Positions 25,896 to 35,198 of a stretch of 64,000 bases of DNA are shown here, piece after piece. A program made the position numbers and the translations under genes. Below the pieces are notes generated by a model. That model was not told the DNA's origin and did no database searches. It saw nothing but the letters and a program-made list of their open reading frames with translations. The stretch is taken from assembly GCA_040266055.1 (NCBI GenBank), contig JBDQFC010000003.1, positions 62,001-126,000 of the forward strand, in the 5' to 3' direction. Origin of the DNA: S36-B12 sp040266055. Its GTDB lineage: Bacteria; Actinomycetota; Actinomycetes; S36-B12. Numbering within the stretch: the first letter of the stretch is position 1; each line of letters starts with the position of its first letter.

Positions 25896-27383
25896 ATGTC
25901 GATTCTCAGCCTCGCTAAGACCAAGCCCGCTGCCACAACCGCTGAATCCCTGATCGTCACGATCACCCCGGGCCGAGGCAAGAAAGTGGTCGTTCACGGC
26001 GAGGGGCTGACGGCCGCTCAAGCGACCAAGATCTCCGAGGCTTTGCAGGCAGTCGGAGCTTCTGGGAAGACTGGTGAGGTCACGACTATTCCCGCGCCCG
26101 TGGGCATCAAGGCCGGCACCGTCGTCAGCGTCGGACTCGGGGAGCGCTCCAAGGACACCACCGGCGAGCAACTTCGCCGTGGAATCGGCTCGGCGGTGCG
26201 CGGCTCCACCGGTAAGAAGAAGATCGCGATTCTTCCGCCAGACCTTGATGCTTCGACTCTGGCCGATGTGGCGATCGCCGCGCGCCTGGGCGCCTACGCG
26301 TTCACCGCGTTCAAGTCCGATGCGCCAGCCTCCTCGAAGCCGGTGAGCAGCGTGGCTGTTCTCGTCCCCACCGGGGCCAGTGATGCCGCCGTCATCATCG
26401 AGCGCGCCGAGACCGTCGGCGAGGCAGTCGCCTTCACCCGAGACCTCGTCAATACCCCACCCAACGCCCTCGCGCCTGCGGATCTCGCCCAAGCGGCGAA
26501 GGAGTCCGTCGCCGGCCTACCCGTCACCGTGAAGATCTGGGACGAAAAGGCCCTGGAACGCGACCGGTGCGGCGGCATACTCGGAGTCGGGAAGGGATCG
26601 TCACGCCCACCCCGCCTGGTGCGAATGACTTACGCACCCAAGGGGGCCACCTCCCACATCGCGCTGGTCGGCAAGGGCATCACGTTCGACACCGGCGGCA
26701 TCTCGATCAAGCCGGCGGCCAACATGGACGAAATGAAGGCCGATATGTCCGGCGCGGCAGCGGTGATCGGCGCGATGCGGGCGATCGCCTCACTCGGCCT
26801 GCCGATCAAGGTGACCGGTTGGGTTCCCGCAGCGGAGAACATGCCCAGCGGCACCGCGCAGCGCCCAGGCGATGTGCTCACTACCTACAGCGGTAAGACC
26901 GTCGAGGTCCTCAACACCGATGCCGAAGGCCGGTTGGTGCTCGCCGACGCCCTGGGCATGGCCGTGGAAGACAAGCCCGACCTCATCGTGGACGTCGCGA
27001 CATTGACCGGCGCCCAGCGCATCGCCCTGGGTTCGCGCACCGCGGGAGTCATGGCGAACGACGACGACGCTCGCGCCCGTGTGGTGGGCTCCGCAGACGC
27101 CGCTGGCGAGGCGATGTGGCCGATGCCGTTGCCCGAGGACTTGCGCCCCTCTTTGGACTCGGCCACAGCGGATATCGCGAACATCGGTGACCGCCTCGGC
27201 GGGATGCTCTCGGCCGGGGTGTTCTTGAAGGAATTCATCCCCGCCGACCAACCATGGGTCCACATCGACATCGCCGGGCCGGCCTACAACGAGAAGTCCC
27301 CCTACGGTTACACCCCCAAGGGCGGCACCGGGGCGGCGGTGCGCACCTTCGTCGAACTCGCGGAGAACTTCGACCGGGACTGA
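25896..27383 (+). CDS. pepA: leucyl aminopeptidase (peptidase family M17)
   Basis: 495 residues from ATG 25896. The N-terminal domain (to about 170) is the variable part; the catalytic domain has KGITFDTGGISIKPAANMDEMKADMSGAAA with the metal-binding Lys and Asp and the signature NTDAEGRLVLADAL. M17 enzymes are hexameric two-metal aminopeptidases in the cytoplasm. It stands ahead of lpd and sucB, the order also known in Streptomyces; 64 bases separate pepA and lpd. Confidence 0.96.
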   Translation: MSILSLAKTKPAATTAESLIVTITPGRGKKVVVHGEGLTAAQATKISEALQAVGASGKTGEVTTIPAPVGIKAGTVVSVGLGERSKDTTGEQLRRGIGSAVRGSTGKKKIAILPPDLDASTLADVAIAARLGAYAFTAFKSDAPASSKPVSSVAVLVPTGASDAAVIIERAETVGEAVAFTRDLVNTPPNALAPADLAQAAKESVAGLPVTVKIWDEKALERDRCGGILGVGKGSSRPPRLVRMTYAPKGATSHIALVGKGITFDTGGISIKPAANMDEMKADMSGAAAVIGAMRAIASLGLPIKVTGWVPAAENMPSGTAQRPGDVLTTYSGKTVEVLNTDAEGRLVLADALGMAVEDKPDLIVDVATLTGAQRIALGSRTAGVMANDDDARARVVGSADAAGEAMWPMPLPEDLRPSLDSATADIANIGDRLGGMLSAGVFLKEFIPADQPWVHIDIAGPAYNEKSPYGYTPKGGTGAAVRTFVELAENFDRD

Positions 27384-27447
27384 TGTTCACCCCAGCAGGT
27401 GGCGGTGGAAGGATGGGCACACCGCGAACCGAACTGGAGTGAGACTC

Positions 27448-28818
27448 GTGCCTCAGGCAGACATCGTCATCCTCGGTGGGGGTAGTGGAGGCTACGCCTG
27501 CGCCCTCCGAGCAGCAGAACTCGGCAAGTCCGTGATCCTCATCGACGCCGACAAACTCGGCGGTACCTGCCTGCACCGGGGGTGCATCCCGACTAAGGCG
27601 CTGCTGCATGCGGCAGAGGTTGCCGACTCGGCTCGCGAGTCCCAGGAGTTTGGAGTCAACGCCACCTTCGAGGGCATCGACATGCCTCAGGTGAACAAGT
27701 ACCGCGACGGTGTGGTCGGTCGCCTGTATAAGGGCCTGCAGGGTCTGATCAAGTCACGCGGAGTGACCTTGGTCGAGGGCTACGGGAAGATGGTTGGACC
27801 CAAGACCGTCGAGGTCAACGGCGAGCAGTACACCGGCGAGAACCTCGTGCTTGCTACGGGTTCCTACGCCAAGTCCCTTCCCGGTCTGGAAATCGGCGGT
27901 CGGATCATGACCTCCGATCAAGCCCTGAATCTCGATTACGTGCCTGAGAAGGTCGTGGTACTCGGCGGCGGTGTGATCGGCGTGGAGTTCGCGAGCGTTT
28001 GGAAGTCCTTCGGTTCGGACGTCACGATCGTCGAAGGCCTCCCCCACCTAGTTCCAAACGAAGACGAAGCTTGTTCCAAGGCGCTTGAGCGCGCGTTCCG
28101 CAAGCGCGGCATCAATTTCTCCCTCGGAGTTCGCTTCGCCTCGGCGACCCAAAGCGACTCCGGTGTCCAGGTCGCCCTCGAGGATGGCACCACCTTCGAT
28201 GCCGATCTGCTGCTCGTTGCCGTCGGCCGTGGCCCCAAGACAGATGGAATGGGATACGAGGAACAGGGCGTGGCCATGGAGCGCGGTTGGGTGCTCGTTG
28301 ACGAGCGCCTGCGTACCAATCTCCCCGGCGTATACGCCGTCGGCGATATCACCCCCGGACTGCAACTCGCGCACCGCGGCTTCCAGCACGGGATCTTCGT
28401 TGCCGAGGAGATCGCCGGTGAATCACCGATGCCGATTCCCGATGTGAACATCCCACGCGTCACCTACTGCGAGCCCGAGGTGGCAAGCGTGGGTCTCACC
28501 GAGGCCGAGGCCATCGAGCAGCACGGCAAGGACAACATCACGGCCTATGAGTACAACCTCGGTGGAAACGGCAAGAGTCAGATCCTCGCGACCGCGGGCT
28601 TCATCAAGCTCGTCCAGCTCACCGACGGTCCTGTAATCGGCGTTCACATGGTCGGCTCGCGTCTGGGGGAGCAGATCGGTGAAGCCCAACTCATCGTCAA
28701 CTGGGAAGCCCACCCCACCGATGTCGCGTCATTGATCCACGCACACCCCACCCAGAACGAAGCCATGGGCGAAGCCCATCTCGCCCTGGCAGGAAAACCA
28801 CTTCACGCGCACGCATAA
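27448..28818 (+). CDS. lpd: dihydrolipoamide dehydrogenase (E3)
   Basis: 456 residues. FAD motif ILGGGSGGYACALRAAELG, redox disulfide GGTCLHRGCIP (Cys-x4-Cys), NAD motif VVLGGGVIGVEFASVW, AVGDITPGLQLAHRG, and the dimer-interface active-site HAHPTQNEA. The enzyme reoxidises lipoyl groups of the 2-oxoacid dehydrogenase E2 and of GcvH. The GTG at 27448 has GGAG 8 bases upstream; a GTG 9 bases earlier is in frame but badly spaced. It lies 30 bases before sucB. Confidence 0.96.
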   Translation: MPQADIVILGGGSGGYACALRAAELGKSVILIDADKLGGTCLHRGCIPTKALLHAAEVADSARESQEFGVNATFEGIDMPQVNKYRDGVVGRLYKGLQGLIKSRGVTLVEGYGKMVGPKTVEVNGEQYTGENLVLATGSYAKSLPGLEIGGRIMTSDQALNLDYVPEKVVVLGGGVIGVEFASVWKSFGSDVTIVEGLPHLVPNEDEACSKALERAFRKRGINFSLGVRFASATQSDSGVQVALEDGTTFDADLLLVAVGRGPKTDGMGYEEQGVAMERGWVLVDERLRTNLPGVYAVGDITPGLQLAHRGFQHGIFVAEEIAGESPMPIPDVNIPRVTYCEPEVASVGLTEAEAIEQHGKDNITAYEYNLGGNGKSQILATAGFIKLVQLTDGPVIGVHMVGSRLGEQIGEAQLIVNWEAHPTDVASLIHAHPTQNEAMGEAHLALAGKPLHAHA

Positions 28819-28848
28819 CCTAAAACCTCGCACCCACAAGGAGCACGC

Positions 28849-30495
28849 ATGCCGGTCAACGTGACCATGCCGCAACTCGGCGAAAGCGTCACCGAAGGCA
28901 CCATTACCCGTTGGCTCAAGGCTGTCGGGGACACCGTCAACGCCGACGAGCCATTGCTCGAGGTCTCGACGGACAAGGTCGACACCGAGATCCCCGCACC
29001 AGCATCCGGTGTTCTCCTCAGTATCGATGCCGACGAAGACGCGGTAGTCGAGGTGGGTGGACTACTTGGTGTGATCGGCGAGTCGAGCGAGGCTGCAGCG
29101 CCAGCGGCCGAACCTGCAGCGCCAGCGGCCGAACCTGCAGCGCCAGCGGCCGAACCTGCAGCCCCAGCCCCGGCCGCCGGTAGTGGCGAAGACGTCGTCG
29201 TCGTTCTTCCTGCCTTAGGTGAAAGCGTCACCGAGGGTGTCGTCACCCGCTGGCTGAAGTCGGTTGGCGATTCGGTTGCCGCCGACGAGCCGCTCCTGGA
29301 GATCTCCACCGACAAGGTCGACACCGAGATTCCGGCCCCCGCGTCGGGCACACTGACATCCATCGCGGTCGAGGCCGACGGCACGGTGGAGGTCGGCGCC
29401 GAAATCGCACGCATCTCCACCGGCGCTGCTGCTCCCGTTGCAGCGCCGCCAGCCCCGCAAACCACACCTGAGCCTGCTGCTACACCGGCTGCTTCGGCAC
29501 CAGCAGCTCCTGAAGCCCCTGCCCCCGCTGCTTCGGCACCGTCTGCCAGCGCTGCGACCTCGGAGGCGAACGCCGGTGCGTACGTCACACCGCTGGTCCG
29601 TCGCCTCGCAGCCCAAAACAACATCGACCTCACGACCATCACCGGCACTGGCGTTGGTGGTCGCATCCGCAAGGCCGATGTCATGGCCGCCGTGGAAGCA
29701 CGAAACGCTGCCCCAGCGCCGTCGGCAGCCCCGCCTGCTCCGGCAGCGACATCAGCCCAGGCCGAGCCATCGGTCTTGCGCGGACGCACCGAGAAGATGA
29801 GCCGACTTCGCCGGGTCATCGCCGAGCGGATGGTCGAGTCCCTGCAGTCCTCCGCCCAACTCACCACCGTGGTCGAGGTGGACGTCACCCGCATCGCGGC
29901 TCTGCGCAACCGCGTTAAGGGTGACTTCGAAGCTCGCGAGGGGGTGAAGTTGTCCTTCCTGCCGTTCTTCTGCAAGGCAGCCGTCGAAGCACTCAAGGTC
30001 TACCCGCAGATCAACAGTTCCATCGATCTCGAGGCGGGCACTATCACCTACCACGATGCCGAGAATCTAGGTATCGCCGTCGACACCGACCGCGGCCTGC
30101 TGGTTCCCGTTGTCCGCGATGCCGGTGACCTAAACATCGCCGGCATTGCTCGCCGCATTGCCGACCTCGCCGAGCGGACGCGGACCAACAAAGTCGCTCC
30201 CGACGAGCTCTCCGGTGGCACCTTCACAGTCACCAACACCGGAAGCCGCGGGGCCTTGTTCGATACCCCGATCATCAACATGCCCCAGGTGGCGATCCTC
30301 GGCACCGGCTCTGTTGTGAAGCGACCGGTCGTGATCAGCGACGAGGGCCAAGACGTAATCGCCATCCGTTCGATGGTTTACCTCGCACTGTCCTACGACC
30401 ACCGGATTGTCGACGGCGCGGATGCAGCTCGCTTCCTGAGTGCAGTAAAGGCTCGCCTGGAAGAAGGATCCTTCGAAGCCGAACTCGGCGTCTAA
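28849..30495 (+). CDS. sucB: dihydrolipoamide acyltransferase (E2), two lipoyl domains
   Basis: 548 residues with an AAGGAG ribosome site. There are two lipoyl domains, each with the lipoylation motif STDKVDTE (about residues 40-47 and 160-167), Ala/Pro-rich linkers, a peripheral-subunit-binding domain (YVTPLVRRLAAQNNIDLTTITGTGVGGRIRKADV, about 245-278), and the catalytic acyltransferase domain ending in LSYDHRIVDGADAARFL with His and Asp of the active site. The first linker holds three exact copies of a 21-bp unit. It likely serves 2-oxoglutarate (with Kgd) and, as in other actinobacteria, perhaps pyruvate dehydrogenase too. Lipoylation needs LipB/LipA, encoded 3 kb downstream. Confidence 0.94.
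   Translation: MPVNVTMPQLGESVTEGTITRWLKAVGDTVNADEPLLEVSTDKVDTEIPAPASGVLLSIDADEDAVVEVGGLLGVIGESSEAAAPAAEPAAPAAEPAAPAAEPAAPAPAAGSGEDVVVVLPALGESVTEGVVTRWLKSVGDSVAADEPLLEISTDKVDTEIPAPASGTLTSIAVEADGTVEVGAEIARISTGAAAPVAAPPAPQTTPEPAATPAASAPAAPEAPAPAASAPSASAATSEANAGAYVTPLVRRLAAQNNIDLTTITGTGVGGRIRKADVMAAVEARNAAPAPSAAPPAPAATSAQAEPSVLRGRTEKMSRLRRVIAERMVESLQSSAQLTTVVEVDVTRIAALRNRVKGDFEAREGVKLSFLPFFCKAAVEALKVYPQINSSIDLEAGTITYHDAENLGIAVDTDRGLLVPVVRDAGDLNIAGIARRIADLAERTRTNKVAPDELSGGTFTVTNTGSRGALFDTPIINMPQVAILGTGSVVKRPVVISDEGQDVIAIRSMVYLALSYDHRIVDGADAARFLSAVKARLEEGSFEAELGV
29093..29155 (+). repeat. three exact 21-bp direct repeats inside sucB
   Basis: The unit ctgcagcgccagcggccgaac (in two parts: ctgcagcgcc, agcggccgaac) occurs at 29093-29113, 29114-29134 and 29135-29155, with a partial fourth copy. 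It encodes the AAPAAEP linker between the lipoyl domains. Identity at the DNA level indicates recent slippage or unequal exchange. Confidence 0.95.
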
Positions 30496-30503
30496 CGACT
30501 CGT

Positions 30504-31319
30504 ATGCTCCAGAGCGGACTGTGGTTCGCCGGGTCGATGGTTGGCATCATCCTGGTCGCCCGGTTCGCGCTGTACGAGCCGGCACAGAAGTTGGCTCGTG
30601 CTGGCGGTCTCTCCCGATCGGCTACCGGGCAGCTGCTCGGTTACCTCACGAGTGCTCCCGAACTCGTCGCAACGGTGTTCGTCGCCTCGACCGGCCTGTT
30701 CGCCGTGGTCAGCACCAACATCCTCGGTAGCAACATCGTCAACACTCTCCTGGCAACCGTCGCAGCTGTGTGGTTTCGTCAGATGCGCCGGCTCAGTGGC
30801 TCAGAATTCCGTTTTGAGCAAGCGGTGGTCATTGGCACCATCGTCGTTCCGATCGCGCTGTTGATCACCGGACAGGACGACGCCGTGTGGAGCGGCATCG
30901 CGCTGTTCGCCGGCTACCTCGCCTACCTGCGGGTCATGCGATCTCGCCACGAAGCCGGAGGCCCGGTCGAAGAGCAGGACGCCAGGCGCCCCTGGCGCAC
31001 CAACCGCGGATACATCGTGGTTCAGGTGGCGATTCTCGTCGCAGGGCTCGTCGGCCTATACGTCCTCGGCGACATCCTTGGCGACTCGGTCTACGAACTC
31101 GGAGTGGCCTTTGCAGTTCCCGCGGTGATCCTCGGTGGCCTGACAGCGATCGCCACGAGCCTGCCGGAACTGACCACGTTCTTTTCGTCCTATGCCGCGC
31201 ATCGCAAAGCCGGGACCGACGGCAACTCCGAGGTCATGCACAACCTGATGGCCAGCAACGCCGTCAACCTGCTCCTGGTGCAGGCCATAGGTGTCGGTGC
31301 CTTCACCCTCTTCGCCTAG
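30504..31319 (+). CDS. Ca2+/cation antiporter (CaCA) family membrane protein
   Basis: 271 residues with about eight hydrophobic segments. The two alpha repeats of the family are present: TSAPELVATVF...NILGSNIVNTLL (about 50-85) and ATSLPELTTFF...NLMASNAVNLLL (about 213-262), with the ion-binding Glu in each. Members exchange sodium or protons for calcium. It is shorter than YrbG-type exchangers (about 320 residues), lacking one or two helices. It starts 8 bases after sucB. Confidence 0.8.
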   Translation: MLQSGLWFAGSMVGIILVARFALYEPAQKLARAGGLSRSATGQLLGYLTSAPELVATVFVASTGLFAVVSTNILGSNIVNTLLATVAAVWFRQMRRLSGSEFRFEQAVVIGTIVVPIALLITGQDDAVWSGIALFAGYLAYLRVMRSRHEAGGPVEEQDARRPWRTNRGYIVVQVAILVAGLVGLYVLGDILGDSVYELGVAFAVPAVILGGLTAIATSLPELTTFFSSYAAHRKAGTDGNSEVMHNLMASNAVNLLLVQAIGVGAFTLFA

Positions 31320-31377
31320 CAGCTGTCCTAGAACACTCCGGGAAGCCCGTGGCGACAACATGCGACATGCTTGGTCC

Positions 31378-32268
31378 ATGAAGGTTGCGATCACCGGTGC
31401 ATCCGGGCTCATTGGCTCCGCCCTTGTCCCCCACCTGCGAGCACGGGGTGATGAAGTCCTACGGCTCGTGCGCCGACCGGCGGTTGCGCCTGACGAGGTG
31501 TCATGGGACCCGACGGCTGGAACCGTAGACCTCGAGGCCCTCGCGGGCATCGACGCGGTGGTCCATCTCGCTGGCGCGGGCGTTGGCGACCACCGCTGGA
31601 CCGACGCCTACAAAAAGACAATCCTCGATAGTCGCGTCGACGGTACCCACACCATCGTGCGGGCCATCACCCAACTGGACCCCAAGCCACGCACACTCGT
31701 CGCTGGCTCCGCCATCGGTTGGTACGGAGAGACCGGCGATCGTGCCGTTGACGAGTCGGCCCCTGCGGGCTCGGGTTTCTTGGCCGATGTGGTGCGAGCG
31801 TGGGAGGCAGCCGCCGACCCAGCAGCCGAAGCTGGCATCCGTGTTGTGCACGCCCGTACGGGACTTGTCGTTGCCAAGGAGGGCGGAGCGTGGGCCCGGC
31901 TGTTCCCGATCTTCCGATTTGGCCTCGGCGGCAAACTCGGATCCGGCAAGCAGTACTGGTCCTGGATCTCGTTGCGCGACGAGGTCGCTGCGCTCACCTA
32001 CCTGTTGGACAACGACGCCATGTCCGGCCCGGTGAACCTGACCGGCCCCGATCCGGCGACCAACGCCGAGGTGACCCGAGCCATGGGTTCGGTTCTCGGG
32101 CGTCCCACTTTGTTCCCCGTGCCGGCAATCGCACTGAAGACAGTGCTTGGCGAATTCTCCGTCGAGGTTCTCGGCAGTGCCCGGGTCATCCCGGGGGTCT
32201 TGGAATCAGCGGGCTTCACCTGGCAGGACCGAACCGTCGAGTCGGCCATCAGCACCGCTTGGAACTAG
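31378..32268 (+). CDS. NAD-dependent epimerase, TIGR01777 / YfcH family
   Basis: 296 residues from ATG 31378. The cofactor motif AITGASGLIGSALVPHL, VVHLAGAGVGDHRWTDAYKKTILDSRVDGT and a C-terminal block (FGLGGKLGSGKQYWSWISLRDEVAAL) are characteristic of the TIGR01777 group, whose reaction is not known. The next gene begins 4 bases after its stop. The frame extends upstream to 31291 without support. Confidence 0.85.
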   Translation: MKVAITGASGLIGSALVPHLRARGDEVLRLVRRPAVAPDEVSWDPTAGTVDLEALAGIDAVVHLAGAGVGDHRWTDAYKKTILDSRVDGTHTIVRAITQLDPKPRTLVAGSAIGWYGETGDRAVDESAPAGSGFLADVVRAWEAAADPAAEAGIRVVHARTGLVVAKEGGAWARLFPIFRFGLGGKLGSGKQYWSWISLRDEVAALTYLLDNDAMSGPVNLTGPDPATNAEVTRAMGSVLGRPTLFPVPAIALKTVLGEFSVEVLGSARVIPGVLESAGFTWQDRTVESAISTAWN

Positions 32269-32272
32269 GCCT

Positions 32273-33583
32273 ATGACAGCAACGTGCGAAGTCGCCATCG
32301 TCGGAGCGGGCCTTGCCGGCCTTTCCGCCGCACGCGAACTGGCCATCCACGGCGTTGACGTCCGCGTCTTCGATTCCGCCGATGGTGTTGGCGGTCGAGT
32401 GCGTAGCGATGTGGTCGATGGCTTTACTTTGGATCGCGGCTTTCAGCTGTATAACCCTGCATACCCTGAAGCCGCGCGCGTTCTCGACCACGAGGCCTTG
32501 GAGTTGCGCGCGTTGGTTCGAGGCATGGACATCGTGCGCAATGGTCGCCGCGGGCGCAGTGTGCTGCACGTCGGTGACCCGCGTTCGCCATCGAATTGGC
32601 ACCTGTCAGCACTTTCACCCAAAGCCGGAACCATCACGGGTAAGGCGAAGTTCGCGAACTATGCTCGCCAGGCAGCCAAACTCCGGGGCGGGGAGTTCGA
32701 CCAACGCCCGGACGAGCCCGCGCAGGTCGCCCTCGCCCGAGCCGGCATCGACTCAACGATGATCGATCACGTGATCAAGCCGTTCCTCACCGGCGTATTC
32801 CTTGAACCTCATCTGATGACCTCGCGTCGCTTTATGGACGCGGTTCTCGCGAGTTTTGTGAAGGGCACACCGTCGGTACCCGCAGCGGGCATGCAGGCAA
32901 TCCCCGATCAGCTGCACCAGGCGCTGCCCGAGGGCACCGTCCAACTCAACTCCGCCGTCCACACCGTCGGGTCAGACCACATCGCTACTGACGACGGCAC
33001 CGTCCGGGCGGAGGTCGTCATCGTTGCCACCGACGCTCCCCACGCGGCATCGCTGTTGGCGAGCGCGGGGGTCGACATAGAACTGAACACCCGCGCCAAC
33101 TCCGTCACCACCTGGTATCACGCGGTTCCCGCAGCGTCATTGGCTGAACCCCTTGCCGGTGGCCGAAGCGTGCTCTCTGTGAACTCCGACAACACCGGCC
33201 GGGTCATCAACACGGTCCCGCTCAGCTACGCGGTCCCGAGTTACTCACCGCCTGATGCGATCTTGGTGTCGACGTCTGCTCTCGGAGTGGACGATTCCAC
33301 TGATGCTGGGCTTCAGATTCTCCGCAAGTTGGCGTTCCTGTACGGCACGGACACCTCCACGTGGGACCTCATCGCTGCTTACCCGATTCCCTACGCCCTG
33401 CCCTCCATGCGCGGACCGCTCACGATCGGCTCCGCTCACCCTCAAGGACCCGTGGTCCTGGCCGGGGATCACCGGGCTACGGCGAGCATCCAGGGGGCCA
33501 TGGTGAGCGGCCGTCGAGCCGCCGACGCGGCCTTCCACCGGCTCGGTGTGGATCTGCCAAAGGAACGTAGGCTTACGGCATGA
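32273..33583 (+). CDS. FAD-dependent amine oxidase / phytoene desaturase-like oxidoreductase
   Basis: 436 residues. N-terminal FAD motif VAIVGAGLAGLSAARELAIHGVDVRVFDSADGVGGRVRSD, then a RGFQLYNPAYPEAARVL segment, and a C-terminal GPVVLAGDHRATASIQGAMVSGRRAADA dinucleotide-closing motif. The family includes amine oxidases, protoporphyrinogen oxidase-like and carotene desaturase-like enzymes; the substrate is not evident. It overlaps lipB by 4 bases (ATGA). I do not assign a carotenoid or retinal role despite heliorhodopsin 10 kb away. Confidence 0.82.
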   Translation: MTATCEVAIVGAGLAGLSAARELAIHGVDVRVFDSADGVGGRVRSDVVDGFTLDRGFQLYNPAYPEAARVLDHEALELRALVRGMDIVRNGRRGRSVLHVGDPRSPSNWHLSALSPKAGTITGKAKFANYARQAAKLRGGEFDQRPDEPAQVALARAGIDSTMIDHVIKPFLTGVFLEPHLMTSRRFMDAVLASFVKGTPSVPAAGMQAIPDQLHQALPEGTVQLNSAVHTVGSDHIATDDGTVRAEVVIVATDAPHAASLLASAGVDIELNTRANSVTTWYHAVPAASLAEPLAGGRSVLSVNSDNTGRVINTVPLSYAVPSYSPPDAILVSTSALGVDDSTDAGLQILRKLAFLYGTDTSTWDLIAAYPIPYALPSMRGPLTIGSAHPQGPVVLAGDHRATASIQGAMVSGRRAADAAFHRLGVDLPKERRLTA

Positions 33584-34236
33584 GCATTGCCGAATCGACC
33601 CTCGCCATCGAGCAGGTGGGATTCGGCGCCGAGGCCATCGGCTATCAGGCCGGCTGGGACCTCCAACGCGAGACCCACGCACGCGTGGCCGCCGGGGATC
33701 AAGACACAGTTCTCTTGCTGGAGCACGAGGCGGTCTACACGGCTGGTCGCCGCACTGAAGACTTTGAACGCCCAATGGACGGCACCCCGGTCGTGGACGT
33801 CGATCGTGGCGGCAAGATCACCTGGCACGGGCCCGGCCAACTCGTCGGCTACCCGATCCTGCGGCTGCCCGATCCGATCGACGTCGTGGCATACGTCCGC
33901 AAAATCGAAACGATGCTCATCGAAGTCTGCGCGGAATTCGAGGTCCCGGGAACTCAAGTGGAGGGTCGAAGCGGAGTGTGGGTGCGTGCGGATGAGCGTG
34001 GACCGGACCGCAAGATCGCCGCGATCGGCATCCGAGTCGCGCAAGGTGTCACGATGCACGGATTCGCCCTGAACTGCGATTGCGATCTCACCGCATTCGA
34101 CCGCATCGTTCCGTGCGGCATATCCGATGCGAGCGTTACCTCGTTATCCAGGGAACTCGGTCGCGACGTTTCCGTCGCGGACGTCCTCCCCCACATCACG
34201 CCTCGATTGACATCTCTGATCGGAGGAAAGGCATGA
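33580..34236 (+). CDS. lipB: octanoyl-[acyl-carrier protein]:protein N-octanoyltransferase
   Basis: 218 residues. LLLEHEAVYTAGRR, the RGGKITWHGPGQLVGYPIL block, general-base Lys145 in RKIAAIG and catalytic Cys179 in RIVPCGISDA are all present. LipB transfers octanoate from ACP to lipoyl domains such as those of SucB and GcvH, after which LipA adds sulfur. Its ATG overlaps the stop of the preceding oxidoreductase and its TGA overlaps the ATG of lipA. Confidence 0.96.
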   Translation: MSIAESTLAIEQVGFGAEAIGYQAGWDLQRETHARVAAGDQDTVLLLEHEAVYTAGRRTEDFERPMDGTPVVDVDRGGKITWHGPGQLVGYPILRLPDPIDVVAYVRKIETMLIEVCAEFEVPGTQVEGRSGVWVRADERGPDRKIAAIGIRVAQGVTMHGFALNCDCDLTAFDRIVPCGISDASVTSLSRELGRDVSVADVLPHITPRLTSLIGGKA

Positions 34237-35198
34237 GTGTGTACTCAGGAACCAACTCCGAGGGTCGCAAGCTCCTTCGCATCGAGGCCCGCAACGCCGA
34301 AGTCCCGATCGAGCGCAAGCCGCCGTGGATCAAGACCCGTATGCGCACCGGTCCGGAGTACCAGCGCATCAAGGAACTGGTGAGCACTGAAGGGCTGCAC
34401 ACCGTGTGCCAAGAAGCTGGTTGCCCCAACATCTTCGAATGCTGGGAGGACCGCGAGGCAACCTTCCTCATTGGTGGAGAGCAATGCACACGGCGTTGTG
34501 ATTTTTGTCAGATCGATACCGGCAAGCCCGAACCCCTCGACACCGACGAGCCACGTCGCGTCGCAGAGTCCGTCGAGAAGATGGGCCTGCGCTACGCAAC
34601 GGTCACCGGAGTGGCGCGCGACGATCTTGACGACGAAGGCTCATGGCTTTATGCCGAGACGGTTCACCAGATCCACGGTTTGGGTATCGGCACCAAGGTG
34701 GAACTCCTGATTCCGGACTTCTCGGCCAATCCGACTCACCTGGGCGCTGTATTCGATGCTGCACCTGAGGTCCTCGCCCACAACGTCGAGACCGTCCCCC
34801 GAATCTTCAAGCGGATCCGTCCTGCCTTCCGCTACGAACGCAGCCTTGATGTTCTGACTCAGGCGCGAGCCGTGGGACTGGTCACCAAGAGCAACCTCAT
34901 TTTGGGGATGGGGGAAACACGCGAAGAAGTAGAGCAGGCTCTGCGCGATCTTCACGAGGCCGGCTGCGAGTTGATCACCATCACGCAGTACCTGCGCCCC
35001 ACCGCGCGTCACCACCCGGTTGAGCGCTGGGTTCGTCCTGAGGAGTTCGTCGAACTCGCCGACGTAGCGACCGCCATCGGATTCTCCGGCGTCATGAGTG
35101 GGCCATTGGTGCGCTCGAGCTACCGCGCAGGTCGGCTCTACGAGCAGGCGCTCGAGGCACGCAATACCGGAGCCGCGGCAAGCATCACCGTCACATGA
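34233..35198 (+). CDS. lipA: lipoyl synthase (radical SAM)
   Basis: 321 residues from ATG 34233 with a GGAGGAAAG ribosome site. The auxiliary cluster motif CQEAGCPNIFEC (Cys-x4-Cys-x5-Cys) and the radical-SAM motif CTRRCDFC are present, with SNLILGMGETREEV and the family end MSGPLVRSSYRAG (Arg-Ser-Ser-Tyr, a cluster-ligand serine). It inserts two sulfurs into octanoyl-lysine. It is part of the lipB-lipA-MOSC overlap chain. Confidence 0.97.
   Translation: MSVYSGTNSEGRKLLRIEARNAEVPIERKPPWIKTRMRTGPEYQRIKELVSTEGLHTVCQEAGCPNIFECWEDREATFLIGGEQCTRRCDFCQIDTGKPEPLDTDEPRRVAESVEKMGLRYATVTGVARDDLDDEGSWLYAETVHQIHGLGIGTKVELLIPDFSANPTHLGAVFDAAPEVLAHNVETVPRIFKRIRPAFRYERSLDVLTQARAVGLVTKSNLILGMGETREEVEQALRDLHEAGCELITITQYLRPTARHHPVERWVRPEEFVELADVATAIGFSGVMSGPLVRSSYRAGRLYEQALEARNTGAAASITVT

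Noticed and set aside
25890..26492. A 200-codon minus-strand frame with Gly/Arg/His-rich product
   Set aside because: Antisense to pepA, and typical of third-base-GC shadow frames.
28803..29996. A 397-codon minus-strand frame rich in Ala, Gly and Ser
   Set aside because: Antisense to sucB; its composition follows from the Ala/Pro codons of the lipoyl-domain linkers.
32273..33583. Phytoene-desaturase-like protein as evidence for retinal synthesis
   Set aside because: The FAD motifs fit a broad amine-oxidase family, and no carotenoid or retinal gene is nearby, so a link to heliorhodopsin is not supported.
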